64,000 nucleotides of DNA from Enterocola sp045654205 (GTDB lineage: Bacteria > Bacteroidota > Bacteroidia > Bacteroidales > Paludibacteraceae). The stretch lies in contig JAZOMZ010000013.1 of NCBI GenBank assembly GCA_045654205.1, positions 75,728 through 139,727 on the forward strand, read 5' to 3'. The position numbers were made by a program, and so were the translations under genes. A model generated the notes under the pieces. It saw only the letters and a list, made by a program, of their open reading frames with translations. It was not told the origin of the DNA and did not search any database. Of this stretch, positions 33,817 to 43,285 are shown in pieces (positions within the stretch are counted from its first letter, which is position 1; every line of letters starts with the position of its first letter).

Positions 33817-35178
33817 ATGGCAGAAGAAATCGTAAAGAAAAGAAGGGCACGTATTAAAGTTACTCCAGTAGAGGTGCCTGCAGCCGAGCCTATAGTAGAA
33901 GAACAAAATACTATAGCAACCCCATCTATACCTGTTACAGAAGAAACTACTAACAAAGAAAATGTAGAATCTACAGAAAAACTAGAAACTATACTTTCTA
34001 AAACAGAAAAAAGAGTTATTCCTGAAAAATCATACGAAAAAGCAGACAAACCATACGAGTTTGATGACCTAATCAAAGGTACAGGTGTATTAGAAATTGT
34101 TCAGGACGGATACGGATTCCTTCGTTCTCCAGAATATGACTATTTCCCTTCACCAGACGATATCTATGTTTCACAATCACAAATCAGACTTTTTGGTTTA
34201 AAGAATGGTGATACAGTAGAAGGTCCTATTCGCCCTCCAAAAGAAGGTGAAAAATATTTCCCACTAGTGCGAGTAGAAAAGATCAATGGTCGTGAACCTG
34301 AGTTTGTACGTGATAGAGTACAATTTGAACATCTTACTCCACTATTCCCAAATGAAAAATTCAACCTTTGTGGTGGCAAAAGTACCACAATGGCAACTAG
34401 AATAGTAGATTTATTTAGCCCTATTGGTAAAGGTCAACGTGGTTTAATCGTTGCTCAACCTAAAACCGGTAAAACAGTTCTTTTAAAAGAACTTGCTAAT
34501 GCTATTTTAGAAAACAACCCAGAGGTTTACATGATTATTCTTCTAATAGACGAACGTCCTGAAGAAGTAACAGATATGGCTCGTAGTGTAAGAGCAGAAG
34601 TAGTTTCATCTACATTTGATGAACCTGCAGAAAAACACGTAAAAGTGGCTTCTATTGTTCACGAAAAAGCAAAACGCCTTGTAGAATGTGGTCACGACGT
34701 GGTTATCCTACTAGACTCTATCACACGTCTTGCTCGTGCATACAATACCACAGCTCCTGCATCTGGTAAAGTGCTTTCTGGTGGTGTAGACTCAAATGCA
34801 CTTCACAAACCAAAACGCTTCTTTGGTGCTGCTCGTAACATTGAAAATGGTGGTAGTTTAACCATTATTGCTACAGCACTTACAGAAACAGGCTCTAAAA
34901 TGGATGATGTTATCTTCGAAGAATTCAAAGGAACTGGTAATATGGAGCTTCAACTAGACCGTAAGTTATCAAACCGCAGAATCTTCCCTGCTATCGACAT
35001 TATGGCATCAGGTACTCGTAGAGACGACTTATTATTGGACGAAAATACTATGAGAAGGGTTTGGATTATGCGCCAACACCTTTCAGACATGAATTCTATA
35101 GAGGCTATGGAATTCTTAAAGAAACAAATGGAAGGAACACTAAACAACGAAGAGTTCCTATCATCTATGAATTCATAG
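33817..35178 (+). CDS. rho: Transcription termination factor Rho (no Rho_N helical domain)
   Basis: Hexameric RNA helicase/ATPase. The cold-shock RNA-binding domain is clear (GVLEIVQDGYGFLRSPE, DDIYVSQSQIRLFGLKNGD, IRPPKEGEKYF). The RecA core has Walker A AQPKTGKTVLLK, IDERPEEVTDM, LLDSITRLARAYN and the secondary-site loop GGVDSNALHKPKRFFGAARN. Before the CSD is a ~78-residue Lys/Glu/Pro/Thr-rich, probably disordered leader instead of the usual Rho_N helical bundle. It is also far shorter than the large insert reported for Bacteroides Rho. The ATG at 33817 is preferred; a longer in-frame ATG at 33790 does not restore the missing domain. Confidence 0.93.
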   Translation: MAEEIVKKRRARIKVTPVEVPAAEPIVEEQNTIATPSIPVTEETTNKENVESTEKLETILSKTEKRVIPEKSYEKADKPYEFDDLIKGTGVLEIVQDGYGFLRSPEYDYFPSPDDIYVSQSQIRLFGLKNGDTVEGPIRPPKEGEKYFPLVRVEKINGREPEFVRDRVQFEHLTPLFPNEKFNLCGGKSTTMATRIVDLFSPIGKGQRGLIVAQPKTGKTVLLKELANAILENNPEVYMIILLIDERPEEVTDMARSVRAEVVSSTFDEPAEKHVKVASIVHEKAKRLVECGHDVVILLDSITRLARAYNTTAPASGKVLSGGVDSNALHKPKRFFGAARNIENGGSLTIIATALTETGSKMDDVIFEEFKGTGNMELQLDRKLSNRRIFPAIDIMASGTRRDDLLLDENTMRRVWIMRQHLSDMNSIEAMEFLKKQMEGTLNNEEFLSSMNS

Positions 35179-35216
35179 AATTAAAATTAATTTTTTACAT
35201 ATAATTTTTTAAAACA

Positions 35217-38200
35217 ATGGCAAAAGAAAAAAAATTTCTAACCTGTGATGGTAACCAAGCTGCTGCACATATTTCATATATGTTCTCAGAAGTAGCTGCT
35301 ATCTATCCTATCACACCATCTTCTACTATGGCAGAATATGTAGATGAATGGTCTGCTGCAGGTCGCAAAAACATTTTTGGCGAAACTGTATTGGTACAAG
35401 AAATGCAATCAGAAGGTGGTGCAGCTGGTGCTGTACACGGATCTTTACAAGCTGGTGCGTTAACAACAACTTACACCGCTTCTCAAGGTCTATTACTTAT
35501 GATTCCTAATATGTACAAAATTGCTGGTGAATTACTTCCAACTGTATTCCACGTATCAGCTCGTACATTAGCTTCTCATGCTCTTTGTATCTTCGGTGAC
35601 CACCAAGACGTTATGGCTTGCCGCCAAACTGGTTTTGCTATGCTTGCTGAAGGCTCTGTTCAAGAAGTTATGGACCTTGCTGGTGTAGCTCACCTTGCAA
35701 CTATCAAATCTCGTGTTCCATTCTTGAACTTCTTCGACGGTTTCCGTACATCTCACGAAATCCAAAAAATCGAAGCTCTAGAAAACGAAGATCTTGCTCC
35801 ACTTATCGATCAAGAAGCTCTTGCTGAGTTCCGTTCTCGCGCATTAAATCCAAATAAACCTGTTATGCGTGGTATGGCTGAAAACCCAGACCACTTCTTC
35901 CAACACCGTGAAAGCAGCAACAACTATTACAATGCTGTTCCTGCTATCGTGGAAGAATACATGAACGAAATCAACAAAATTACAGGTCGCAACTATGGTC
36001 TATTCAACTACTATGGTGCTGAAGACGCAGACCGCGTAATTATTGCTATGGGTTCTGTAACAGAAGCTATTCGTGAAACTATCGACTACTTAATGGCTAA
36101 AGGCGAAAAAGTAGGTTTAATCGCAGTTCACTTATATCGTCCATTCTCTGCTAAACACTTCTTAGCTGCTCTTCCAAAATCAGCTAAACGTATTGCAGTG
36201 CTAGACAGAACAAAAGAACCAGGTGCTAACGGTGAACCTCTATACCTTGACGTAAAAGACATCCTTTACAACATGGAAAACGCTCCACTTGTAGTAGGTG
36301 GTCGTTATGGTCTAGGTTCTAAAGACACCACTCCTGCTCAAATTCTTGCAGTATACGAAAACCTTGCAATGAACGAACCTAAAAACCAATTCAACATCGG
36401 TATCGAAGACGACGTAACCTTCACTTCTCTTCCTAAAAAAGAAGAAGTTGCTGTAGGTGGCGAAGGTATGTTCGAAGCTAAATTCTATGGTTTAGGTGCT
36501 GACGGTACTGTAGGTGCAAACAAAAACTCAGTTAAAATTATTGGTGACAACACCAACAAATACTGCCAAGCATATTTCTCATACGACTCTAAAAAATCTG
36601 GTGGTTTCACCTGTTCTCACTTACGTTTCGGTGACAATGCTATCCGCAGTACATATTTAGTAAACACTCCAAACTTCGTTGCATGCCACGTTCAAGCATA
36701 CCTACGTATGTACGATGTTACTCGTGGTCTTCAAAAGAACGGTACTTTCCTATTAAATACTGTTTGGAACGAAGAAGAACTAGCTAAAAACTTACCTAAC
36801 AAAGTTAAACGCTATTTCGCACAAAACAACATTACTGTTTACTACATCAACGCTACTAAGATTGCTCAAGAAATTGGTTTAGGTAACCGTACCAACACCA
36901 TTCTTCAATCTGCATTCTTCCGTATTACTGGCGTTATTCCAGTGGAACTTGCAGTAGAACAAATGAAGAAATTCATTGTTAAATCTTACGGTAAAAAAGG
37001 TCAAGACATCGTTGACAAAAACAACGCTGCTGTAGACCGTGGTGGTGAATACAAACAACTTACTATCGACGCTGCTTGGGCTTCTCTTGCTGACGATGCT
37101 GCTATTGAAAACAACGATCCAGCATTCATCAACGAAGTTGTTCGTCCTATCAACGCTCAAGACGGTGACTTACTTCCAGTTTCTGCATTTAAAGGTATCG
37201 AAGATGGTACTTGGTATGCAGGTACAGCTAAATATGAAAAACGTGGTGTAGCAGCATTCGTTCCTGTTTGGAATGCAGAAAACTGTATCCAATGTAACAA
37301 ATGTGCTTACGTTTGTCCTCACGCTTGTATCCGTCCATTCGTTCTTGACGAAACTGAAGCTGCTGGTCTAAACGCAGACATGATCGAAATGAAAGCTCCT
37401 GCTGCAATGAAAGGTATGAAATTCCGTATGCAAGTAGGTGTAATGGATTGTCTTGGTTGTGGTAACTGTGTGGATGTTTGTCCTGGTAACCCAAAACTTG
37501 GTGGTCCTGCGCTTAAGATGGTTTCTCTTGAAAGCCAACTTGGCGAAGCTGCAAACTGGGATTACTGCGTAGAAAACGTTAAAACTAAACAAAACCTAGT
37601 TGACGTTGCTGCTAACGTTAAGAATTCACAATTCGCAACTCCTCTATTTGAGTTCTCTGGAGCTTGCTCTGGTTGTGGTGAAACTCCATACGTTAAATTA
37701 TTAACTCAACTATTCGGCGACCGTCAAATCATTGCTAACGCAACTGGTTGTTCATCAATCTATTCTGGTTCAGTACCTTCTACTCCTTACACAACTAACG
37801 AAAAAGGACAAGGTCCTGCTTGGGCTAACTCTCTATTCGAAGACTTCTGTGAGTTCGGTATGGGTATGGAACTAGCTAACGAAAAAATGAAAGCTCGCTT
37901 AACAGACCTTATGACCAAAGGTCAAACTTGCGACTGCTGCTCTGATGAACTTAAAGGCTTATTCGCTGAATGGATTGCTAACCAAAACGACGCTGCTAAA
38001 ACAAAAGAACTTGCAGAAAAAATCATTCCTGCTGTTGAATCTTGCTCTTGCGACATCTGCAAAGGCATCGCAGAACTTAAAGGTTACCTTGTAAAACGCA
38101 GCCAATGGATTATCGGTGGTGACGGTGCTTCTTACGATATCGGTTACGGTGGTCTAGACCACGTGATTGCTTCTGGTAAAGACGTAAACATCCTTGTACT

Positions 38201-38756
38201 AGATACAGAAGTTTACTCTAACACTGGTGGTCAATCTTCAAAATCTACTCCTGTAGGTGCTATCGCTAAGTTTGCTGCTGCTGGTAAACGTGTTCGTAAA
38301 AAAGACCTTGGTATGATTGCTACTACCTATGGTTATGTTTACGTTGCACAAATCGCTATGGGTGCAGACCAAGCACAATGCTTAAAAGCTATCCGCGAAG
38401 CAGAAGCTTATCCTGGTCCTTCTTTAATCATTGCTTACGCTCCTTGTATCAACCACGGTTTGAAAAAAGGTATGGGTAAAGCACAAGAAGAACAAGAAAA
38501 TGCTGTTAAATGCGGTTACTGGCACTTATGGCGTTACAACCCAGCTCTAGAAGCTGAAGGTAAAAACCCATTCTCACTAGATAGCAAAGAGCCAAATTGG
38601 GAAGGCTTCAAAGACTTCTTGAAAGGTGAAGTTCGTTACGCTTCTGTAATGAAACAATACCCAGAAGAAGCTGAAGAATTGTTCCAAGCTGCTGAAGACA
38701 ACGCTAAATGGCGTTACAACAGCTACAAACGCATGGAAAAACAATGGGCTGAATAA
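35217..38756 (+). CDS. nifJ: Pyruvate:ferredoxin (flavodoxin) oxidoreductase
   Basis: Single-chain PFOR of 1179 residues converting pyruvate and CoA to acetyl-CoA, CO2 and reduced ferredoxin, central to anaerobic energy metabolism. Domain order: pyrimidine-binding domain (YPITPSSTMAEYVDEW), domain II, the gamma-type domain, the 2x[4Fe-4S] ferredoxin domain (NCIQCNKCAYVCPHAC, DCLGCGNCVDVCPG) and the C-terminal TPP domain (SGCGETPY, GDGASYDIGYGGLDH, TEVYSNTGGQSSKSTP). A segment near residues 903-950 carries two extra cysteine clusters, CDCC and CSCDIC. Strongly biased codons indicate very high expression. Confidence 0.96.
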   Translation: MAKEKKFLTCDGNQAAAHISYMFSEVAAIYPITPSSTMAEYVDEWSAAGRKNIFGETVLVQEMQSEGGAAGAVHGSLQAGALTTTYTASQGLLLMIPNMYKIAGELLPTVFHVSARTLASHALCIFGDHQDVMACRQTGFAMLAEGSVQEVMDLAGVAHLATIKSRVPFLNFFDGFRTSHEIQKIEALENEDLAPLIDQEALAEFRSRALNPNKPVMRGMAENPDHFFQHRESSNNYYNAVPAIVEEYMNEINKITGRNYGLFNYYGAEDADRVIIAMGSVTEAIRETIDYLMAKGEKVGLIAVHLYRPFSAKHFLAALPKSAKRIAVLDRTKEPGANGEPLYLDVKDILYNMENAPLVVGGRYGLGSKDTTPAQILAVYENLAMNEPKNQFNIGIEDDVTFTSLPKKEEVAVGGEGMFEAKFYGLGADGTVGANKNSVKIIGDNTNKYCQAYFSYDSKKSGGFTCSHLRFGDNAIRSTYLVNTPNFVACHVQAYLRMYDVTRGLQKNGTFLLNTVWNEEELAKNLPNKVKRYFAQNNITVYYINATKIAQEIGLGNRTNTILQSAFFRITGVIPVELAVEQMKKFIVKSYGKKGQDIVDKNNAAVDRGGEYKQLTIDAAWASLADDAAIENNDPAFINEVVRPINAQDGDLLPVSAFKGIEDGTWYAGTAKYEKRGVAAFVPVWNAENCIQCNKCAYVCPHACIRPFVLDETEAAGLNADMIEMKAPAAMKGMKFRMQVGVMDCLGCGNCVDVCPGNPKLGGPALKMVSLESQLGEAANWDYCVENVKTKQNLVDVAANVKNSQFATPLFEFSGACSGCGETPYVKLLTQLFGDRQIIANATGCSSIYSGSVPSTPYTTNEKGQGPAWANSLFEDFCEFGMGMELANEKMKARLTDLMTKGQTCDCCSDELKGLFAEWIANQNDAAKTKELAEKIIPAVESCSCDICKGIAELKGYLVKRSQWIIGGDGASYDIGYGGLDHVIASGKDVNILVLDTEVYSNTGGQSSKSTPVGAIAKFAAAGKRVRKKDLGMIATTYGYVYVAQIAMGADQAQCLKAIREAEAYPGPSLIIAYAPCINHGLKKGMGKAQEEQENAVKCGYWHLWRYNPALEAEGKNPFSLDSKEPNWEGFKDFLKGEVRYASVMKQYPEEAEELFQAAEDNAKWRYNSYKRMEKQWAE

Positions 38757-38775
38757 TAAAACCTCTATAAACGAG

Positions 38776-38806
38776 AAAGAGTCGCAAATCTGCGACTCTT
38801 TTTTTA
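38776..38806 (+). terminator. Terminator after nifJ
   Basis: AAGAGTCGCA-AATC-TGCGACTCTT followed by a T run. Confidence 0.85.
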
Positions 38807-38829
38807 TATCATATTTTATAATTGATTAT

Positions 38830-39105
38830 TTATAAATTAACTTTATCTGACAATTCCGCTCCCGCTTTGAATTTAACAACATTTTTAGCTTCTATTGTCA
38901 TTACTTCTTTTGTGCTAGGATTTACACCAGTACGGCTAGCTCTTTCTACTACAGAAAATGCTCCAAATCCAGAAAGTGCTACCTTATCTCCTTTTCTTAA
39001 AGCTTGAGACACAGACTTGATAAATCCGTCTAGCGCCTTGCGTGCCACTACTTTGCTAATGCCGGCATTTGTTGCCATTGCATCTATTAATTCTGTCTTA
39101 TTCAT
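38830..39105 (-). CDS. HU-family DNA-binding protein
   Basis: A 91-residue nucleoid protein: MNKTELIDAMATNAG start, helical dimerisation part, then GDKVALSGFGAFSVVERASRTGVNPSTKE, the beta-arm with the Pro-containing DNA-bending tip. It compacts or bends DNA non-specifically. It is monocistronic, with its own TAnnTTTG element at 39130-39137. HU rather than IHF is favoured by length and homodimer-type sequence. Confidence 0.93.
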   Translation of the reverse strand: MNKTELIDAMATNAGISKVVARKALDGFIKSVSQALRKGDKVALSGFGAFSVVERASRTGVNPSTKEVMTIEAKNVVKFKAGAELSDKVNL

Positions 39106-39129
39106 ATTACTTAATTTTTTAGGTTATCA

Positions 39130-39137
39130 CAAACATA
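39130..39137 (-). promoter_or_regulatory. -7 promoter element for HU gene
   Basis: The reverse strand reads TATGTTTG, 24 nt before the HU ATG. Confidence 0.6.
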
Positions 39138-39192
39138 CAGATTTTTTTTGACTTTTTAAATATATCTCTGCCATAAATGTTAATTTTTTGCC

Positions 39193-39200
39193 TAACTTTG
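39193..39200 (+). promoter_or_regulatory. -7 promoter element for rhomboid operon
   Basis: TAACTTTG ends only 6 nt before the ATG at 39207, so the mRNA is expected to be leaderless or nearly so; the position excludes the upstream in-frame start at 39177. Confidence 0.65.
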
Positions 39201-39206
39201 CAAATT

Positions 39207-39971
39207 ATGAACGAATACAGACCTATTAACAGAAACTTTCCGCCGGTAATTAAAAATTTAATTATCATAAATGTATTATGCTGGTTAGCTTCCATTGCAT
39301 TGCCCAGAGCTTTTGGCTTTGATGTGATAGAATATTTCGGTCTTCACTATTGGGGGAGCGAGGCTTTCAAACCATATCAGTTTATAACTTATATGTTCCT
39401 TCACGACACCTCATCTATAAGCCACTTATTCTTTAATATGTTTGGTTTGTGGATGTTTGGTAAAGATATAGAACTATTTTGGGGAAGAAACAAATTCCTT
39501 ATTTTCTATTTTGTTACTGGTATAGGTGCTGGTATTATACAAGAATTGGTTTGGCACATAGACCTATCTAAGGCAGCAGAAGCATTCAATATGTATGCAT
39601 CCACAAAAGACATTAATCTTCTTAAACCATATCTAACAAATCTTACAGACCACACATACATACCTATGGGACAATTAATGGATCTGAAAGAAAAGATGCT
39701 TTCTGCAGCTGTTACAGTAGGTGCTTCTGGTGCATTGTTTGGTGTATTACTTGCGTTTGCAATGATATTCCCACAAGCAAGAATGATGCTACTTTTCTTC
39801 CCTGTACCTATTCGTGCTCCTTATTTTGTGGCAATCTATGCTGTGGCAGAATTATTTTACGGAGTAGCTCAAACTGCCGATGGTGTGGCGCACTTTGCTC
39901 ACTTAGGAGGTATGTTGTTTGGATTAATTCTGATATTAATCTGGAAAAGAAATGGTAAATTCTACAACTAA
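39207..39971 (+). CDS. Rhomboid-family intramembrane serine protease 1
   Basis: About 254 residues, six or more transmembrane helices. Rhomboid hallmarks: a His-Asn-like SHLFFNMFGLWMFG region, catalytic Ser in VGASGALFGVLLAF and catalytic His in AHFAHLGGMLFG. A ~50-residue soluble insert (KAAEAFNMYASTKDINLLK...) lies between helices 3 and 4. It cleaves membrane proteins within the bilayer; the substrate is unknown. It overlaps the second rhomboid gene by 1 nt (TAATG). Confidence 0.9.
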   Translation: MNEYRPINRNFPPVIKNLIIINVLCWLASIALPRAFGFDVIEYFGLHYWGSEAFKPYQFITYMFLHDTSSISHLFFNMFGLWMFGKDIELFWGRNKFLIFYFVTGIGAGIIQELVWHIDLSKAAEAFNMYASTKDINLLKPYLTNLTDHTYIPMGQLMDLKEKMLSAAVTVGASGALFGVLLAFAMIFPQARMMLLFFPVPIRAPYFVAIYAVAELFYGVAQTADGVAHFAHLGGMLFGLILILIWKRNGKFYN

Positions 39972-40882
39972 TGGCAAATATTATAGAAGAAATTAAGCAA
40001 AGTTTTAGCAGAGGAAATTACCTTACTAGACTTATCTACATAAATGCAGGTGTGTTTGTGATTGTTAAGCTTATGAGTGTGATTTCAACATACGTGCTTG
40101 GGGTTTCTAATCTTTGGATTACATACCTAGAACTACCAGCATTCTTCCAAACACTTATGAGACAACCTTGGAGCATAATCACCTATATGTTTATGCACCA
40201 CGACTTTATACACCTTATTTTCAACCTACTTACACTATATTGGTTTGGCAAGATTTTCACAGATTACTTTAGCCAAAAACAATTGGTGGGGCTTTATTTC
40301 TTAGGTGGCATTGGCGGAGCTATATTTTATATTCTAGCATATAATTTTATTCCTAACCTAAACTCACACATATTCCTTTCGTACCTAATTGGAGCATCTG
40401 CCTCTGTTATGGCAATTATCTTTGCACTTGTGAGATATTGTCCAAATCAAGAAATCCATTTGGCACTTATTGGACCTGTAAAACTAAAATATTTAGGCAT
40501 TGCCATGTTGGTATTGGATATAATTGGTACATTTTCTTTAAATGCAGGCGGAAGCATTGCGCATATTGGAGGAGCCTTAATAGGGTATTTGTTTGCCCAA
40601 TTTATGATAAGTTACGGGAAAGACATCACAGATCCTATAAATAAAGTAATTAGTTGGGTTAATGATTTGTTTAAAAAAGACAAAAAGCCTAAATTTACGG
40701 TTCATAAAAACACCTCGAAGACAGACGAGGAATGGAATATGGAAAATAAGAATAGAAAACGCGAAAACAATGAGGAAATTGACCGTATTCTAGAAAAAAT
40801 CAAGAAATCTGGCTACACAAATCTGTCGGACGAGGAGAAGAAAAGACTTTTTGATTTAAGCAACAAGCAAATCAATAAATGA
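39971..40882 (+). CDS. Rhomboid-family intramembrane serine protease 2
   Basis: A 303-residue paralogue with HHDFIHLIFNLLTLYWFG, catalytic Ser in LIGASASVMAIIFA and catalytic His in IAHIGGALIGYLFAQF. Its extra C-terminal soluble tail (~residues 215-303) is Lys/Glu-rich and holds RILEKIKKSGYTNLSDEEKKRL, a short helical motif often seen at the C-terminus of Bacteroidota rhomboids. Tandem rhomboids followed by an EEP protein is a layout I recall from Bacteroides. It overlaps the next gene by 4 nt. Confidence 0.9.
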   Translation: MANIIEEIKQSFSRGNYLTRLIYINAGVFVIVKLMSVISTYVLGVSNLWITYLELPAFFQTLMRQPWSIITYMFMHHDFIHLIFNLLTLYWFGKIFTDYFSQKQLVGLYFLGGIGGAIFYILAYNFIPNLNSHIFLSYLIGASASVMAIIFALVRYCPNQEIHLALIGPVKLKYLGIAMLVLDIIGTFSLNAGGSIAHIGGALIGYLFAQFMISYGKDITDPINKVISWVNDLFKKDKKPKFTVHKNTSKTDEEWNMENKNRKRENNEEIDRILEKIKKSGYTNLSDEEKKRLFDLSNKQINK

Positions 40883-41928
40883 GAAAAACAATAATAAATG
40901 TAATTTTAATTATACTTAGTAGCTTTCTAACTCTATGTTTAATCCTGCTGAGTATAATGCCTTATAGCCACACTATTTCTTCTTATATTGGAAATTTTAG
41001 TTTGGCATTCCCATACGTTTTTATTTCTCTATTTGTTGTACTGATTGCTTCACTAATTAGATTTTCTCCTTGGAGTTTGCTTATTTGCCTACTTGGAGTT
41101 GGTTGTAGCATTCCAAATTTACTTAGAACATTTAGTTTTTCCCCTGAACTTGAAACCCAAACTTCAGAAAACTCAATTTCTTTGGTGAGTTACAATGTGC
41201 ATTATTTCAATTTCTTTGTGGAGGATAATGCCATGGATTACATCAAGTATTGTGATGCAGATGTGATTTGTATCCAGGAGTTTGCCTGTCATAAATCATT
41301 GATTGACAAGTTCTCATTGCCTTCTATTAGGCTTAAGCTAGTTAAATATCCATATTCGCATATAGAGTTTACTAGTTCAAATAAAAATATGAAAAAAGGC
41401 ATTGCCACTTTTTCTAAATATCCGATTGTAAAGAAAGAAAAGGTTGACTTTGGCAGTAAAAATCATAGTGCTATAAACTCCTATATCAAGGTGGGCAAAG
41501 ACACTGTTCAGGTGATAAATTGTTATCTAGAGTCTAATAGACTTACCACCAAAGACAAGGATATTTCCAAATGGGAAAAGGACAATGAACCTATCAAGGA
41601 GATTTATAATAAACTAAGTGATGCTGCAGAAAAGCGTCGCAAACAAGCAGAACAGGTTGTTGCTAAAAAGAATAAAAAAATGGCATCTATTGTTTGTGGG
41701 GATATGAATGATGTACCTAGTTCATTTGTTTACAGAAGATTAAGAGGTGACTATAAAGATGCATTCCTTAGTCTTGGCAAAGGACTTGGCAATACTTTTC
41801 ACGAAGGATTCTATAATTTTAGGATAGATTACATATTTTTTAATAACTTTGTAGATGCACATTTGTTTTCAATAGATAAAATTAATAAATCAGACCATTA
41901 CCCTATTTTATTTAAATTTGAATTATGA
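40879..41928 (+). CDS. Membrane-anchored endonuclease/exonuclease/phosphatase-family protein
   Basis: 349 residues: three N-terminal transmembrane helices (~5-95), then an EEP catalytic domain facing the periplasm. Motifs are LVSYNVHYFN, Glu in DVICIQEF, VINCYLES, CGDMNDVP and RIDYIF...SDHYPILF with the catalytic Asp/His pair. It is co-translated with the two rhomboid proteases (ATGA overlaps on both sides) and is likely an envelope phosphodiesterase or phosphatase. The physiological substrate is unknown. Confidence 0.85.
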   Translation: MRKTIINVILIILSSFLTLCLILLSIMPYSHTISSYIGNFSLAFPYVFISLFVVLIASLIRFSPWSLLICLLGVGCSIPNLLRTFSFSPELETQTSENSISLVSYNVHYFNFFVEDNAMDYIKYCDADVICIQEFACHKSLIDKFSLPSIRLKLVKYPYSHIEFTSSNKNMKKGIATFSKYPIVKKEKVDFGSKNHSAINSYIKVGKDTVQVINCYLESNRLTTKDKDISKWEKDNEPIKEIYNKLSDAAEKRRKQAEQVVAKKNKKMASIVCGDMNDVPSSFVYRRLRGDYKDAFLSLGKGLGNTFHEGFYNFRIDYIFFNNFVDAHLFSIDKINKSDHYPILFKFEL

Positions 41929-42344
41929 AAGGATTAATTATCAGATACTACACTATTTATGTGTTTTTATTAGCACTTTTTGCTGCTATTAGTTATTTTG
42001 TACCTCAAATAGAACTAACACCAGACAATGCATATGTAGTTAGTGTAGTTTGCATTTTCTTCCTACTTACTATTCCTGCTACTCTAAAATTGTTTTCTGT
42101 AAAAACCAAAGGAAACAAAAGACTTAAAACCAAAGAGGAAAAAGAAGCCAACTATATGCTTTGGGCTAAGATTCAAATGTATATGATAGCACTTCCTGCT
42201 ATGGTAGCGGCTATTGGATATGGTTTTCTTAGAGACAAATCTACTATCTTTTGCTACCTAATTGCATTTGTAGCATTAATTTTGTGTAAACCAAGTAATC
42301 AAAAAATGGAAGAATGCTCTTCTTCTGAAGACGAAAACATTTAA
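41925..42344 (+). CDS. Small membrane protein, unknown
   Basis: 139 residues with about four hydrophobic helices (YYTIYVFLLALFAAISYFV, VVSVVCIFFLLTIPATL, MIALPAMVAAIGYGFL, FCYLIAFVALILC) and an acidic Cys/Ser tail. The start overlaps the EEP gene by 4 nt, so it belongs to the rhomboid operon. No family recognised. Confidence 0.7.
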   Translation: MKGLIIRYYTIYVFLLALFAAISYFVPQIELTPDNAYVVSVVCIFFLLTIPATLKLFSVKTKGNKRLKTKEEKEANYMLWAKIQMYMIALPAMVAAIGYGFLRDKSTIFCYLIAFVALILCKPSNQKMEECSSSEDENI

Positions 42345-42348
42345 TATT

Positions 42349-42768
42349 ATGGAGATAATCGCTGTTGACTTTGACGGAACTATAGTGGAACACGCATACC
42401 CACAAATTGGGAAGCCTATTCCATTTGCCATAGAAACCCTACTTAAACTACAAAAAGAGGGTTATAGACTAGTGCTTTGGACTGTGAGAACAGGCAGATT
42501 GCTAAATGAGGCTGTTACTTATTGTCGCGAACGCGGGTTGGAGTTTTATGCCATAAACTGTGAATATCCAGAGGAGAAAGTCACTCCAGAAACTGGCAGA
42601 AAAATAGCAGCGGATATTTACATTGACGATAGAAATTTGGGTGGATTGCCAGATTGGGGCGTGATTTATTCTATTATCAAGGGCAAAACTACTCCTACAT
42701 ACAATGTGGAGTATTCAAAACCAAAATCTAAAGGTTTTGTTGCAAAACTAAGAAACTTATTCTACTAA
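42349..42768 (+). CDS. Small HAD-type phosphatase (BT0820-like)
   Basis: 139-residue capless HAD protein: nucleophile VDFDGTIVEHAYP at residues 5-17, motif II in LWTVRTGRLLNEAV, and the acidic end motif ADIYIDDRNLGG. It resembles the BT0820-like hydrolase family of Bacteroides. It lies 4 nt after the membrane protein gene and 1 nt before the acetyltransferase gene. Substrate unknown. Confidence 0.82.
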   Translation: MEIIAVDFDGTIVEHAYPQIGKPIPFAIETLLKLQKEGYRLVLWTVRTGRLLNEAVTYCRERGLEFYAINCEYPEEKVTPETGRKIAADIYIDDRNLGGLPDWGVIYSIIKGKTTPTYNVEYSKPKSKGFVAKLRNLFY

Positions 42769-42769
42769 T

Positions 42770-43285
42770 ATGTGGCTAAAAAACGAGACATTAAGGCTGA
42801 GAGCATTGGAAGAGTCGGACCTAAATATGCTTTATGATTGGGAAAACGATTCCAATAATTGGCTTTATACCAGCACTTTAATGCCTTATTCAAAGCATAC
42901 TCTACTAGAATATATTAGAAATTGTCAAACTGATATTTTCGCGTTAGAAACATTGAAATTAGTAATAGAACTTACCGATGGCACAGCGGTGGGCACGCTA
43001 GATGTGTTTAATATTGACCATTTCAATGGCAGAGCAGAACTTGGAGTGTTTGTTGATTCTAAATATAGAGGCCATGGTTATGCCACTGTGGCGTATAATC
43101 TGTTTAAAGATTATGCCTTTAAATATCTTGGATGGGTAAATTTGTATTCTATTATACCACAAAAAAACAGCCCTATGCACAATGCGGCAATTAGGGCTGG
43201 ATTTAGTAAAACTGCCACCCTTGAGAAATGGATTAAAACTCCTCAAGGATATGAAGATGCAGACATTTACACCTGCATTAATTAG
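42770..43285 (+). CDS. GNAT-family N-acetyltransferase (RimJ/RimL-like)
   Basis: 171 residues. LRLRALEESDLNMLYDWEND at the N-terminus is typical of RimJ/RimL-type GNAT proteins. The acetyl-CoA site is GVFVDSKYRGHGYATVAYNL, a variant of Q/RxxGxG/A, followed by a NSPMHNAAIRAGF segment. It may acetylate an amino sugar, protein N-terminus or spermidine-like amine; this is undetermined. Its 3' end overlaps convergent purE by 8 bp. Confidence 0.85.
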   Translation: MWLKNETLRLRALEESDLNMLYDWENDSNNWLYTSTLMPYSKHTLLEYIRNCQTDIFALETLKLVIELTDGTAVGTLDVFNIDHFNGRAELGVFVDSKYRGHGYATVAYNLFKDYAFKYLGWVNLYSIIPQKNSPMHNAAIRAGFSKTATLEKWIKTPQGYEDADIYTCIN

